DNA from: Anaspis maculata
Taxonomy: Eukaryota > Arthropoda > Insecta > Coleoptera > Scraptiidae
Direction of reading: 5' to 3'
Length of the DNA stretch: 64,000 nucleotides
Assembly: GCA_949128115.1 (NCBI GenBank)
Contig: OX421964.1
Coordinates: 37,502,177-37,566,176 of the forward strand
Position numbers and translations under genes: made by a program. The notes below the pieces were generated by a model. That model saw only the letters and a program-made list of their open reading frames with translations, was not told the origin of the DNA and did no database searches. Positions 1-12,530 of this stretch are shown here, in pieces (position 1 is the first letter of the stretch; each line of letters begins with the position of its first letter).

Positions 1-415
1 CGAAGTTTTTGGAAGGGTGAAATTGGGTTTTACATTTCCGGCTATAGACACTCGCGGTCGTGAAATCCTTCCAAGCTTCAAGGGCAATTCAAGGTGAAAA
101 TAGGTCCAGTTCTCCACAAAGGCACCGGCCATATCCAATCCCTTCCAAAACGGGCAAAAGATTACTATAGCCTAAAAAGAGCCAGCAAAAAGAATAGTAC
201 AGAAAATAAGAGACGCAGCCTTTGAAAAGAGATTCATAATAGGAGGAGCCCCGCACACACCGGCCCACGAACTTAGATTGTAGGGAACAGGGGAAACAAC
301 AGAAAAGAGAGGGAAAGTTCCCATCGTTCGCAAAAGTCACTCACCCCTTTTTCGGTGTCTAGACGCTGGGCCTAACCCTAACATAACCTATAACACTAAC
401 TTGAATGTTGAATCT
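1..415. other. unassigned sequence, no gene seen
   Basis: I see no gene here. Short open frames lack recognisable domains. A stretch near 370-385 reads CCTAACCCTAAC, which superficially resembles insect telomere repeats but is far too short to count. Confidence 0.5.
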
Positions 416-3138
416 GTGCGGGGAGCACGCCGTCTGTTTACGAATTTCGTATACGAAGCTTGCGTATTTTCTATTGTATAAACTTGCGTATTTTCATTCG
501 TCTTTGCAGTCGGAAACGATCGTAAAAAGTCGTGCCTGTGGATGAAGGCCGCCATATTGCTAAAATTTCAGTGACAAGGAGGGAAGATGCAGATATATTA
601 TGCTAGACAAAGACAAGAAAAATCGACACTTTACGCAAAGTCCACTGTTCTCGTATTTATACGGAGCTTGTGGGCTGTGCATAGGCACGGCTGTTAGTCC
701 GGATGCTAGTTGCATAAAATGGAATGAACCTTGCATTTTTTGATGAGAAGATGCTACTTGGTGGAAATGCTCTTTGCATCATACTCTTCCGATCCGAAAA
801 GGTAGCCATCAGCGCCATCCATGCAGGCAGCGTATACAGGGTAAAACAGAAAAAAAAAGTTGGAAAATTATATTTAAATAACCGTAGCATGTGGAGACCT
901 GTAATTCACCACATACATTAATTGTTTTATGCTCATGAAGTCACAGTAAACCGCTCTTGATTACCTTGAACCGTCTTTGAAATGTAGGGAAAAAACGGAA
1001 AAAAAAACAAAACCACTCTTTTTTCCATAAATAAGTGATTCTTAGAGATATTGACACAATACTTGGTATTTCCACTAAAAGTATTGTTAGAAATGATATG
1101 AGCTGGGTAGCCAATTCCTAAGCCAACAATTTCCAGAAATACGATTGTCAACTTTTTTTTTCCTCTTGAGCACCATCTTGAATCTGCCCTGTGAGGCATC
1201 GTCGAAAAAGTGATTGGTTATCATAATAATGGTAATATTCAATCATTGCATCGTAAAAACAACCTCCTCGTCATAATTTAGTGACCTCTTCGGCGAAAAA
1301 GAATTGCCATTCACGTATTTTCTGGCTCTTCAGAGCTTTAGTGCCCATGATAGCATTTGCAACATCTGGAATGGTAAAATATGTTAGGCATTATGAACCT
1401 TGATGTACTTTGAGGTAGCCTACCAAGTTTTGCAATCATCAATTGAAAGGTTTGTTCTCAAAGGCTGTTTGAACAAAATTTGTTTAATTTTTTTGTGGAA
1501 AATGCAAAATATTGGATCTTTCACCCTTATTTGATCCCTCGTTGAGGAAAGCCTGAAACCGAAAGTCTGTAAAAATTTTATGCTAATGGTTCACCGAGAA
1601 CTGCTCTTCAATGTGTAGTTGTCAAAATCTGCATAGTTGCGTTCAGATTCCAGACAGAGAGCGACAAAGAAGTTCTTGCAGTGAAAAAAGAGACAACTTT
1701 TAATGCAACGGAGAAATCCCGGAAATGTCCTTTTTAGATAGGCTTCCCGCAATACACAGGTTCTGTGAAACTCTCAAGCGTGGGTGAAAGGCTTGAAACA
1801 TTACTAACTTGAGGCTCTACCAGTGTACAAAATTGCACATTTATGTTATAAAAAGCAAGGTCTCCAGACAGCTTTCAGTCTAGCTCTGGGCTAGTTTTTT
1901 CTCTATTGTAATTTATGTCTTTTTTTACAGCATGAATTTCTTTATCGCTCCCTGTCTGGAATCTGAACGCAGTTATGCAATTTTTGACAACTAAACATTG
2001 AAGAGCACTTTCCATTGAACCATTATCATAAAAAATTCCGAGACTTTCGGTTTCAGGCTATCCTCAGTGAAGGATCAAGTAAGGGTAAGAGACCCAATAT
2101 TTTGTATTTTTCATAAAAAAATCAAACAAATTTTGTTCAAACAGCTTTTAAGAACAAACCTCTCAATTGATGATGGTGAAACTTGGTAGGCTACCTCAAA
2201 GTACATCAAGGTTCATAATGCGTAACATATTTTACCATTCCAGATGTTGCAAATGCCATCATGGGCACTAAAGCTTTGAAGAGCCAAAAAATACGTGAAT
2301 GACAATTCTTTCCCGCTGAAGAGGTCACTAAATTATGATGAGGAGGTTGTTTTTGCGATGCAATGTTTTCATGTTACCATTATTATAATAACCAATCACT
2401 TTTTCAACGATGCCTCACAAGGCAGATTCAAGATGGTGCTCAAGAGAAAAAAAAAGTTGACAATCGTATTTCTGGAAATAGTTGGCTTAGAAATTGGCTA
2501 CCCAGCTCATATTATTTCTAACATTACTTTTTGAAGAAATACCAAGTATTGTGTCAATATCTCGAAGAATTACTCATTTATGGGAAAAAGAGTGTTCTTG
2601 TTTTTTTATCTTGTTTTCCCCTACATTTCAAAGACGATTCAAGGTAATCAAGAACAGTTTGCTGTGACTTCATGAGCATAAAATAGTCAATGTATGTGGT
2701 GAGTTACACGTCTCCACATGTTTCGGTTAATTACATATAATTTTTCAACTTTTTTTTTCTGTATCACCCTGTATACGCCGCCGGCATGGATGGCGCTGAT
2801 GGCTACCTTTCTGGATCGGAAGAGTACGATGCAAGGAACATTTCCACCGAGTGGCATCTTCTCATCAAAAAATGCAAGGTACTTTCAACTAGCATCCGGA
2901 CTATGTGGGTAAGATACGCAAGGGGCTGGTCGATTTTTACGAAATACGAAAGTGGCGTGCTCGCAAAATTCGGATACGAAAACGAACTTCGTAACCGTTT
3001 GAACGCATGCTCTGCACGGGGCAGAAGGCACAAGGGATTGGGCGATATTCACTATTTACGAAACATGAAAGTGGCGTGCTAGCAAAATTCGTATACGAAC
3101 ACGAATTTCGTAACCGATTGACGGCGTGCTCCCACCAC
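416..3138. mobile_element. giant palindromic (foldback) element with kilobase arms
   Basis: The left arm (416 to about 1720) is repeated as its reverse complement in the right arm (about 1890-3138), leaving a loop of roughly 165 bp. The outer ends match: GGGAGCACGCCGTC at 420-433 pairs with GACGGCGTGCTCCC near 3120-3133. The arms stay alignable along their length with small indels, for example ATTTCAAAGACG-type and ATCTGAACGC-type segments on both sides. The last part of the right arm is also tandemly duplicated (about 2936-3014 and 3053-3132). Ten flanking bases, TGTTGAATCT (406-415) and TGATGAATCC (3139-3148), agree at 8 of 10 positions, which may be a worn 9-10 bp target duplication of the kind made by MULE transposases. 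No transposase is visible, so it is non-autonomous. Superfamily is uncertain. Confidence 0.8.
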
Positions 3139-3148
3139 TGATGAATCC

Positions 3149-3733
3149 TCGATAAGAATTTCGAACCACGTCCCCCAAAGTTTAAATGTTGGTCAAGTTG
3201 TAGAATCAGGTGTTCATCGGAGTATTGATGTGTGACGGCTTTGAATTAATTATTAGGGGAAACTCATCTTTCAGGGAACACTTAGAAAACTTAGCTATCT
3301 TAATTACCAGCGTTGAGGTAGGGTCAGGTATAGGAACGAGACTTTATTTAAACACTTTGACATGTAAATAGGAGTCAATATAATGATTTTATGTTACAAC
3401 TAATTTTTGTGTCTTACTGCGTTCAAACTAGAGGTTAATTCGATCTCAACACGCCCAGGAGCTCTATCCTCGAACCACAAGAAGGATGCACAACAGGATG
3501 GTGTCCTGATACTAGACGATCACCGGCCAAGCTGTCCCAAGAGCGGGAAAAGTGATTTAGTTCAAGTAAGTTGAATTAAATTGGAGTATGTTGGGTTGCC
3601 TACCCAGCCAGGCGCATAAACTAAAGAGTTAGGGGGGTTTCAGAATCATCTTTATGGTTAAACATGATCCAATATTGTCAAGTCAGGTTTATGCAAAATC
3701 GCCGCAAACTCATCGCAAATACTGCCAAGAACA
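3149..3733. other. unassigned sequence
   Basis: No open frame with a recognisable domain and no clear repeat boundary was found between the foldback element and its broken relative. Confidence 0.4.
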
Positions 3734-5090
3734 ATGTTGCCCGATCCTTCCTATATCACTTTCGGACCCAAAAAATTGTCTAAAACATCTTCGGCTTTGA
3801 AAGATTTTTTTATTAGGAGATCCTTGCAGAAACAGCTCACGCTAGTATCCTTAAAGGCCTGGAGCAGTGTGCATCTTATATCTGCCCTTTATGGCATCGT
3901 TGGAAAACTGACTCGTAATGATGAAAATGATAACATGCAACCGCTGCATTGAGAAAACAACATCCTTATCATGAAATAGTGTTACGTATTTCGCGTTTCG
4001 ATTCGTATTATATTAAGAGGATCGTTTCAAAACACGCAATGTTTATTACTGCGTACTACTATGAAAAGGTCAACAATTACTGTCTGCGCTTGAGTAGATC
4101 GTAGATGGCTTCAACTTCTCGCTGTTATCGCTCTCGATGGAATACTGGTCCGTAGGCCGAGAATCGGTGCTTTTATATAGCTCCGCCTATTGTTCTGGGA
4201 TCTTCCACCGGTCCTCCAGCAAACTCCACAATGACCCGGCATACTGTTTCCAGGCGACTCCCGAAAAATCCCACACCTTTCGCATGCTTTACCAACGTGC
4301 TATGAATTCGGCATCTCCGCCAAATGAACAGATGTGTCCTATTCGGCTGTTGAATCTCCACGTGGATTTCAACGGCCCAAACTTTCGTGTACGTTCTGGA
4401 ATGCACCAGAGCTTCGCATTTTGTACACTACGATCTAATACGAACAGTCCAGAAAGACCGGGTGTGCTCCAGAATGCACGCGAGAAACGCCGCTTGTAAC
4501 AATACTGACCTATTCCGCAAGAAGTAATTGTTATTGAAGTCTTTTTTCAGTCCTACACGATTTAGGAGTCCATGATGGCTTTTGCAACATTTTGAATGGT
4601 GAGAAACGTTATATTAAAAATTTTGATGTCTTTTGAGGTGGCCTACCTAATTTTGTCATCATCAATCGAGACGTTCGTTCTTGATTTTTGTTCGTTCGTT
4701 TTTGTTCGTTGGGTTTTTGTCTGTGGGGATTTTCAGTAGTAACAACAAAATACAACTATTAATTAACATTTTTGGATCAATGGGAGATTTAACAGTGGGG
4801 TTTTGTTCCGATGACTTTCTCATTTCATCCTTTTTCCCGAGGCATCACCGTACAGTAAGAAGATGCCCGATGCCTCAGTACTAAGGAACGCGTGAAATTT
4901 TTTTATCCGGCCCAGTGCGGATTTCACCTCGGGACGCCTTCATCTCGAAAGCTGTTCGAGCAAACTTTGTCTTTTTTTTATGAGACGTACAAAATATCGG
5001 GGCTCTCGCCCTTACTTAATGCTTCGTTCCTCGTTGATGAAAACTTATATAAAGGACCGAAAATGCCTCCAGTTGTCATGAAAATAGCAT
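3734..5090. mobile_element. broken partial copy of the 416-3138 foldback family
   Basis: Stretches match one arm of the first palindrome in the same order. CTGCCCTTTATGGCATCGTT near 3885 corresponds to the CTGCCCTGTGAGGCATCGTC segment near 1183. The segment around 4570-4670 (ATGGCTTTTGCAACATTTTG and on) corresponds to 1350-1440, and 4976-5060 corresponds to about 1505-1580. Two insertions interrupt it: the solo LTR at 3980-4501 and about 265 bp at roughly 4690-4950. Divergence is clearly higher than between the arms of the intact element, so this copy is probably older or from a sister subfamily. Confidence 0.6.
3980..4501. repeat. solo LTR, gypsy-like (TGTTACG...GTAACA)
   Basis: A 522-bp block begins TGTTACGTATTTCGCG and ends GTAACA, with the usual TG...CA ends. 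It is flanked by ATAG (3976-3979) and ATAC (4502-4505), a near-perfect 4-bp target duplication. Removing it rejoins the flanking foldback sequence smoothly relative to 1180-1350. A second copy of the same family lies at 46760-48078. No internal retroviral-type coding region accompanies it, so it is a solo LTR left by recombination. The gypsy assignment rests on the terminal sequence and 4-bp duplication and is an inference. The open frame at 4137-4499 lies wholly within the LTR and is not taken as a gene. Confidence 0.7.
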
Positions 5091-5335
5091 AGCGGGAAAT
5101 GTTCTTCTGTGAGAATTTGTCCTGAAGTTGATAGCGTCGTTCCCGGCTGGAAGTTCTCCGCCCCGATGTAAAACGGCCGATTGAACTCGACCTTTGCCTG
5201 CAGTTTCGACGAAGATGTCCCAGTTTTCCACAGCCGAAGGAACGCGGTCTTCTTCCAGCTCTTGGTTCGTCTTGGGATTTGTTACGAGACACAGCGCTGG
5301 GGAGTTCCTCAAACATTTATGTAGAGCTCCGAATA

Positions 5336-5655
5336 GAGTATTATACTTTTGAAAAAAAAAATTTTTTTGATGGAATCAGAAACTATATTGAAAAATAACT
5401 GACCCGTATTTTTTTATTCAGCCAAAAATCGTATCGTTTGGCCGCAATAAATAAACGAAATTCCTATATTCTGCCTATTTCTGACGTCATTTACACAGGC
5501 AGTATAGGCGGTGACTCGCTGTGACGTCAGAACTAGTTGATGTTATTTATTTATTACGCCCAAACGATACGGTTTTTGACTGAATAAAAAAACACGGGTC
5601 AATTATTTTTCAATGTAGTTTCCATTCCAATATAAAAAAAATTAGTATAATACTC
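5336..5655. mobile_element. palindromic MITE of about 320 bp
   Basis: GAGTATTATAC at 5336-5346 pairs with GTATAATACTC at 5645-5655. Inside, ACTGACCCGT/ACGGGT and CAAAAATCGTATCGTTTGG/CCAAACGATACGG segments also pair. The unit folds almost end to end and has no coding capacity. A target duplication is not clear. Confidence 0.65.
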
Positions 5656-8074
5656 CATTCCTCAAAATTCACCTCCCTACGATGAACGTGAGCGAAGACA
5701 GAGAGATGATGATTCAAATGTGAATCGCCTGGATGGCAGAGTGCAATTCTTTTTCCTGTCTTTCTACAAGATTCTGCATAATTCTCCCTTGTCCCTTTGA
5801 CGCTTTTTTTCGTGTCGAGTCTCTTGTGCTTCCAAAATATTCCTCAATTCAACTTATTCTTCTGAACGTTGTTCTTGTTTTTTTCTTTCTTCTTCTTTCT
5901 GCTTCTTTCTTGTTTTTTAAACGTTCTCAGCTCATGAAAACGAAATTCTCAAGGCAGCACGATAAAAGCTACCTAGCATTTTTTTGTTGACTTGTGAAGA
6001 TTCACAGCAGCTGATGAAGATTCATGAGAAAAATATTCTTTTGCGACTAGTTAGTAGATTTTGGAGGGGCCCGCTGGAACCTCTAACACTCCTAACAGAC
6101 AAAATCAGATTCACGTTAGGATTTCATATTGACGCTATAAGACACTTTGATTCATATAAACTGCGGGTGAACAAACTGAAGACAGTCGCTCGACCAGGGA
6201 GGTCGGGAGGTTATTGGTGCTCCTATCCCTGCGCTGTGAAGGACGCGAGTATTGTTGAAGTACCTCCATTAAGGGGAGTACTAATGCACTACCTATTATA
6301 GGGTTCCTCTAGGGAGTCTAGGGCATACCAACTTCTTTTGGCACGTATACTTTTACGATGAATTAATCGCTCTAGAACCGTCCCCATGCCGTGAGTCCCA
6401 GACGTTTCCATTTCTATTTGGATACATTATCAGCACTTTCATAAATGACAAAGCAAATTCTAGATGGCGCAATTTATATAAACCACTGAATCACTAGAGT
6501 GCTAGTTAGGTCTGGGGGCCCAATTTACGCCTCTAGAAGATAGCATAACCTCATGAATCTCTTGATGACGACTTATTTTAAAATTGTCATCCAAAATGTA
6601 TTTCGGATACTTAAATACTGATCGGGCCAGCTTTGCAGCCATGTTATATTTTTCTCCTCGAACAAGCGGTCGAGCCTATTTCTCTTTAACCAATATTATC
6701 GGCAAATCTACTATGCACTCAATAATTCATTAGTCTACAGAATAGACTATGAACTATGAGAAAGAGCCACAAGGAGAAGCAGTATTCAGCTTCTGGTGTC
6801 ACTATGGTCATCCACAGCGCTTGGCGCGACATTTCAAAGTATTTTCTGAGAAGTACCTATACCTACAGCATGTTGATAACTACTGTGACAAACAAAGCAT
6901 GCCCTCGTACCTAATTGCTTTTCTACAAACTGTCGACCAAGCTATGACCAAACCAGTCTTTACGACTTGCGACAATCGCCTTCGATCATACCGTGTAACG
7001 TCACAACCAAAGTTTACGTAATTGCAACTTTTGCGAGGAGGATTTTTATATTTCTCATGTTTTTTTTGTCACACCGCGTTCATTTATTCCAGGTGGTGAA
7101 ATTAAGCGTGCTGCTCCATGCATCATTCTGATTTATCGAGCGGAATTTTTCCGAAACGCTTAGTATAAAAGAAGCGCAACCCGTCCGGCAGAGCCTCGCC
7201 CAGGAAACGAGAGATGGAGTTTTCGTCGTAAATTAGTAGAAAGGACCTCGAATCCTTGCGCAGGCAATCACGGTGATGTATCTATTTGTCAAAGCAGGCT
7301 CGGCTCGCCCGGCCGGAGAGCAATTGCGGTCTCTCTTTTTATGTTTCCGGTCCACCGGAAGTTCCGCTCGGCTACCGGTCGATATATCTCTACGTGCAGT
7401 TGCAGATTAACTTCCTGTTTCCGCTGCCAAGATCCACGGCTTTTAATGACCCGATTTTTCGGCGTTTCAGCCGAGAGGTGAACCATCGACAAGGCATACC
7501 TGTCCTCATCCCCCATCAGCAATACAGCAATCCCCCAGCATCATGGGGCGAGTGGACGACAGGTCAACACTAGACCACAGTGCATAAGTCGAATTACAAT
7601 CAAAATCAAAAGTATTGTATATATTTTCACAGTAGAGTCCTTTTCCTAAACACCGGCATCGCCTCTTGAGTCTTGACGTTATAGACATAGCATCCTCGTT
7701 ATACCTACCTATACTATACAAGATTTGAAAAACAACCTCGTAGGTAGCTGTTTTTTTTTCAGTTAACTAACACCCCTTCTCAGTTCTTTATCATCAAACA
7801 GATCCGGTTAGCAGTTGATCTTCGTCACAATCTACCAATTTAGAAAACAAAATTACAAACTATCCCACTTTTAGATGTATAGGTATACCCGTACCTGGGA
7901 TAAAACAGACGAGTCACGTCTGCGGCTAACTCGTCATTAGCCCGGATTCGGGACGCATGTTTTGGTACCGCTGCTGACTCATCGCCGTCTTGATTAACTT
8001 GTCAGTGTTTTTACGTAAACGCGGTATTTTTAGCGCATTTTCCATCTTGATGAAAATCGCTATTGCAACCGCTT
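5656..8074. other. unassigned sequence, no gene seen
   Basis: Short open frames here (longest 105 codons at 5984-6301) show no domain, and none is supported by flanking splice or promoter signals that I can recognise. No repeat boundary was found by eye. Confidence 0.4.
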
Positions 8075-8112
8075 TGTCCGTCCGTCCGTCCGTCCGTCCG
8101 TCCGTCCGTCCG
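8075..8112. repeat. (CCGT)n microsatellite
   Basis: About nine uninterrupted copies of the tetranucleotide CCGT. On the minus strand this creates open frames reading repeated Thr-Asp-Gly-Arg, which are artefacts of the repeat. It lies at the edge of the satellite array. Confidence 0.95.
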
Positions 8113-9870
8113 TTCATCGAACTCCTCCCAAACTAGACGACCTAGCTTTCTAATTTTTTCGCTGTTACATAGCTGCCACTCCCAAAGGAGGGCTAGGCTA
8201 TATTGGATGTCCATATTGCGCCGCCAACATAGAGAAAACCGCCCCCGATAAACTTGAAATAACATAATATTGCACTTTCTACCAGACCTGATGCTCTAGT
8301 GTTCTCATTTTTTGAATAATACATAGTTGCCACTTATAAACGTAAGCCAACAAACATTCCGTCTTCAATATGCGCCGCCAACATGAAAAAACTGCTAAAA
8401 ACCGCCCCCAAGCACTTTAAAATGAAAAACATGAACCCGAAGACATAGCGATCTGATTCTTTCGGTATATAAATAGCTGACTAAAAATGGGAAAGGATAG
8501 GCTACTTTTGGTTAGTCGCCGCCCCCAGATTCCGCCCCCAAACGATAAAAAGTGCAACTTTCACAAATGTTACTGATTGAGATGTTCCCTTCAACATTTA
8601 GGAACTGCCAACTCAAATTGTGCAACATTTGCTCAGCCGAACGCTGCCGCTCCCACACGCCGCCCCCAAAGTAAAAGATAAATGGAAAACATGAACCTGA
8701 AGACATAACGATCTAATTCTTTCTTTATATTGATAGCTGACTGAAATTGGAAACAGATAGGCCACTTTTAATTAGCCGCCGCCTCCAGCTGCCGCCTCCA
8801 AGTAAAAAAATGCAACTTTCACAATTTTCACTGATTGTCATATTTCCCTTACATTTAGTTACTTCCAACTCAAACTGTGCAACAGTTACTTTGCCGAATG
8901 CTGCCGCCCCCAAACGCTGCCATCAAAGTGAGAGATGGATGAAAAACATAAACCCGAAGACATAGCGATCTGATTCTATCGGTATATAAATAGCTGACTA
9001 AAAATGGGAAAGGGTAGGCTACTTTTGGTTGGTCGCCGCCCCCAGATTCCGCCCCCAAACGATAAAAAGTGCAACTTTCACAAATGTTACTGATTAAGAT
9101 GTTCCCTTTAACATTTAGGAACTGCCAACTCAAATTGTGCAACATTTGCTCAGCCGAACGCTGCCGCTCCCACACGCCGCCCCCAAAGTAAGAGATAAAT
9201 GAGAAACATGAACCTGAAGACATAGCGATCTAATTCTTTCACTATATTGATAGCTGACTGAAATTGGAAAAAGATAGGCCACTTTAATTAGCCGCCGCCT
9301 CCAGCTGCCGCCTCCAAGCAAAAAATGCAACTTTCATAATTTTCACCAATTGTCATATTTCCCTTACATTTAGTAACTTCCAACTCAAACTGTGCAACAG
9401 TTACTTTGCCGAATGCTGCCGCCCCCAAACGCTGCCATCAAAGTGAGAGATGAATGAAAAACATAAACCCGAAGACATAACGATCCAATTCTTTCGCTAT
9501 ATACCTAGATAGCTTACTAAAAATGGGAAAGAATAGGCTACTTTTGATATGACGCCGCCTCCAACTTCCACCCCCAAAAGAAAAAAAGTGCAACTTCCAA
9601 TAATTTTCACTGATTTACATTTTAATGTTACCTCAAACATTCAGAAACTCCCAACTCAAACTGTGGAAAATTTTCTTTGCCAAACTCTGCCGCTCCCACA
9701 CGCCGCCCCCAAAGTAAGAGATAAATGTAAAACATAACCTTGAAGACATGGCGATCTAATTGTTCCGCTATATAGATAGCTGACTAAAAATGGGAAGAGA
9801 TAGGCCACTTTTGATTAGTCGCCGCTCCCAGCTCCCGCCCTCAAACAAAAAAATATTGATGAGTGAAAGA
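8113..9870. repeat. tandem satellite array, about 260-bp monomer in alternating types
   Basis: The landmark GAAGACAT recurs at 8439, 8699, 8956, 9216, 9471 and 9742, giving spacings of 260, 257, 260, 255 and 271. Monomers starting 8439 and 8956 resemble each other more than their neighbours (both continue AGCGATCTGATTCT). Those starting 8699 and 9216 likewise pair (CGATCTAATTCTTTC). The array therefore has a two-monomer, about 517-bp higher-order period. Each monomer holds CCGCCCCCA-type GC-rich boxes. More diverged monomer-like units occur at about 8113-8400. Minus-strand open frames across it are repeats of the same sequence, not genes. Confidence 0.85.
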
Positions 9871-10417
9871 ATTTTCATTCAAATCTATTTAGTTGGCAAG
9901 TACCCCATTCTGATAACAAAATATCACAATGAGTTTCAAATGAAGAAAGTGGGCAAGGAATGGTGTTTCTCCTTCAACCAAATTTCTTTACGTTCACAAT
10001 ATGCCTCTTTGAGAAAATGCGCTACTGAGACTCACGCACGTGAAGGCATACTCACTTGTTTATTCTCCCCCCAATCATGCCCTGCCGCCCCCGTGCCTTT
10101 AGTTTTATAATTACCGGAGCATCAGCTACGGTTATGCGTGGCAATTAATCTTCGACGGTGCTGGGACAACTTTTTTCCCGGAGCATCTCAGCGTAAACCG
10201 CACTTAGTCGCAGTCGCAGCATTGCTCTGTTTTATAGTGTTTTTCCCAATTTCTCAGTAGGACACCGATTCGAGTTCTCGGTTCGGTTTTTAGATTTCTT
10301 GGGACAAATTTCGTCTGTTTAAGGATTAAAGCAATAAACCCATTGTGGAAATTCTGGGTGCTAGCTTTTTCCTCATGAACCCTTTTGTTTTATCGCACTT
10401 ATAATTATACAGATCGC
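9871..10417. other. unassigned sequence beside the satellite
   Basis: The satellite pattern fades after about 9870. I see no gene or further repeat boundary before the hAT-type element at 10418. Confidence 0.4.
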
Positions 10418-10935
10418 CAGTGCCGCCGAGAGGGTGGTTCAGAAGGTGATATATGCCCGTGATCGCGAACTGATTTTCTTTTTCTAGCTCCACTAACAAA
10501 AAAGGGAAAAAAGTTGAAAAGCCCAAAAACAAAATCCTGATTTTTCTACTGCCTGTCTGAAATAGCAGAATTAAATTTCCAAAAATGTCACAAATTTGAA
10601 GAGAAGCAATTTCGCACACTGGCAGAAAAAAAAATTACAAACAATAAGCTACTGCTTTGGTGGGTCCTATCCTATCCACGCATCCGCAAAACCTAGGAAA
10701 GCTTTTGTTCAGAGTTAAGCGAGAAGCTCGTTAACGAGAAATTTTGATCGTTCTTCTTGCTTCAATTGGTAAAAATACGTAATGTTATCAGTATTATTAT
10801 TATCATTATTATTTAAGAAAATTTCGCCTGCGGTGCCCTTGTGCTTGCTTCGCTTGCGGGCTTGAATTGTTTCCAAGAAGGGGGCCCGTAAGTGACATCC
10901 AACATCGGGGCCTGGCGAACCTCTCGGCGGCCCTG
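10418..10935. mobile_element. non-autonomous hAT-type element, 518 bp
   Basis: The left end CAGTGCCGCCGAGAGG matches the reverse complement of the right end (CCTCTCGGCGGCCCTG) with one difference. Both sides are flanked by the identical 8-bp sequence CAGATCGC (10410-10417 and 10936-10943), the hAT hallmark. It has no transposase frame. Inside it near 10819 is an AAAATTTCGCCTGCGG motif next to an (ATT)n-like tract, shared with other elements in the window. Confidence 0.9.
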
Positions 10936-10943
10936 CAGATCGC

Positions 10944-12530
10944 ATAGATGATCTACGGGAACTACATTTTAAACTGTAAGCGAATGTCCAAAAAGCCCCG
11001 ACCTGCCGACCCTATCGATGTTCAACCTAAAGTACTCAACAAAATAAGTGTCACCCTGCAAAATTTGGCCCAACTTTGAAACTGGACAACTTTGGAATGC
11101 TACAAGCGATTCAATCAATTTCGAGACCGTTCGCTAGCGCACGCCTTCAGCTATTGGTCCGTTTTTTTAATAGATGAAATTGACCATATTAATTATTCAA
11201 AGCGCAGTCGCAGATCAAGGAGAGGGTCAACCACATGTGCTGAGTTGAAACTCCCATAAGAATATGCATGTTGAATGACTTTGTAAAATGATCAATTCAA
11301 GGTGCAAATTGACAATTTCAACGAATGTATAACATAGCAAGTGTGAAAAAAGAAATACCTGATCTACTTTTCACCATAATGAAATGAAAAATCTTGCTGT
11401 GAAGTTGATGCGAAGCATTTTAAAATGGGGTTTTTTGAATCCAAAACAATTTCAAATTATCCGCCATATTTTATTGCACAACTTTCGCTAACGAAAATTT
11501 TGACAGCGCTTGAAAGCGAACCGAGCGTCAGCCGTCACTAAAAGTATGGTTAAAAAGGTTAAAACGTCCAAAGAATAAAGAAAACACCTTGAAATCGTAA
11601 ATTGTGACAGCGACAGCAAAGTTCCGTTTTCTATGCATGCTGTGGCGCGCGAGATCTTCTGCTGCAATGCGCATGGTCACAGGCACATACCTAACTTACA
11701 AATGACTATTGGAAGGGGAAAGTCTGAATAATTAATATGGTCTATATTCGACATATTATTTCTACAGGGTGTTCAATAGACTAGTGTAAAATTTCCGAGA
11801 AAATTTCTGAAAGTTTGACATGTTCCCTTTTAAACAAAAATTTTTTTTACTGTATTTCAACACCGTAGGCAGGAAGGTAGACCTCATTCCTCGGGACGGT
11901 TTTTGATTTTCAAAAAGTCAACTTTTTTGTAATGCAGTAATAACTCTTCTCCTCGTCACTTGATTTTCAAATTTTTGGCTTATTTTGAAGCTGAAGCTTC
12001 AGATAGAAATACCAAAGAATCAAGATCAACTCAAAACAGACATTCGTGATATAGGGTTGCCTGAAAAGTTACCCAAACCTGAACTTCTCTCGGAATCTAG
12101 GTTGAGAGGTCAATCGAATAAAAATCGACCTACCTTCTGAGGTACTCTTTATTCTCAACACTTCAAGGTGCTTTCTTCTTTTATGGGAGTAGAATTGCTG
12201 GCTAAAAGGCCAAATTAGGACTGTTTACTTTTGAAGGAGAAATATCGCCATTGTGCACCTGAAAATGTTCGTAACCAAAGTAACAGAAGCTCAATAAGTA
12301 CTAACAAAGAGTGACCGTTAATTGAGTGATTGTTCCGATTTTTGTAACGTTAGTTACGGGCAGCTTCAAGTGAGCAAGGCTCCGATTCCCTTCCGAAAAC
12401 ATGCGGTTGTGTTGTAATTTGATTCCTTCACTAACAATTCAGATCTTAGGCAAGAAATCCTTTTCAAGATATTCTTACCTTGAAGTGTTCAGAATGGATG
12501 ATTCTTTCGAAGGCAAGTTGATTGATTAAT
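10944..12530. other. unassigned sequence, no gene seen
   Basis: No open frame with a domain. An ACAGGGTGTTC motif near 11766 resembles the ends of common insect MITEs, but I could not find a partner end. Confidence 0.35.

Noticed and set aside
370..400. CCTAACCCTAAC-like stretch as telomeric repeat
   Set aside because: Only about two imperfect units. A similar short CCTAACCTAACC occurs near 48274. Neither forms an array.
8011..8265. Frames encoding repeated Thr-Asp-Gly-Arg as a repeat protein
   Set aside because: They are the translated CCGT microsatellite and have no other support.
8512..9330. Minus-strand frames of 60-117 codons with similar sequences as a gene family
   Set aside because: They are successive satellite monomers read in one frame, and the frame breaks wherever monomers differ in length.
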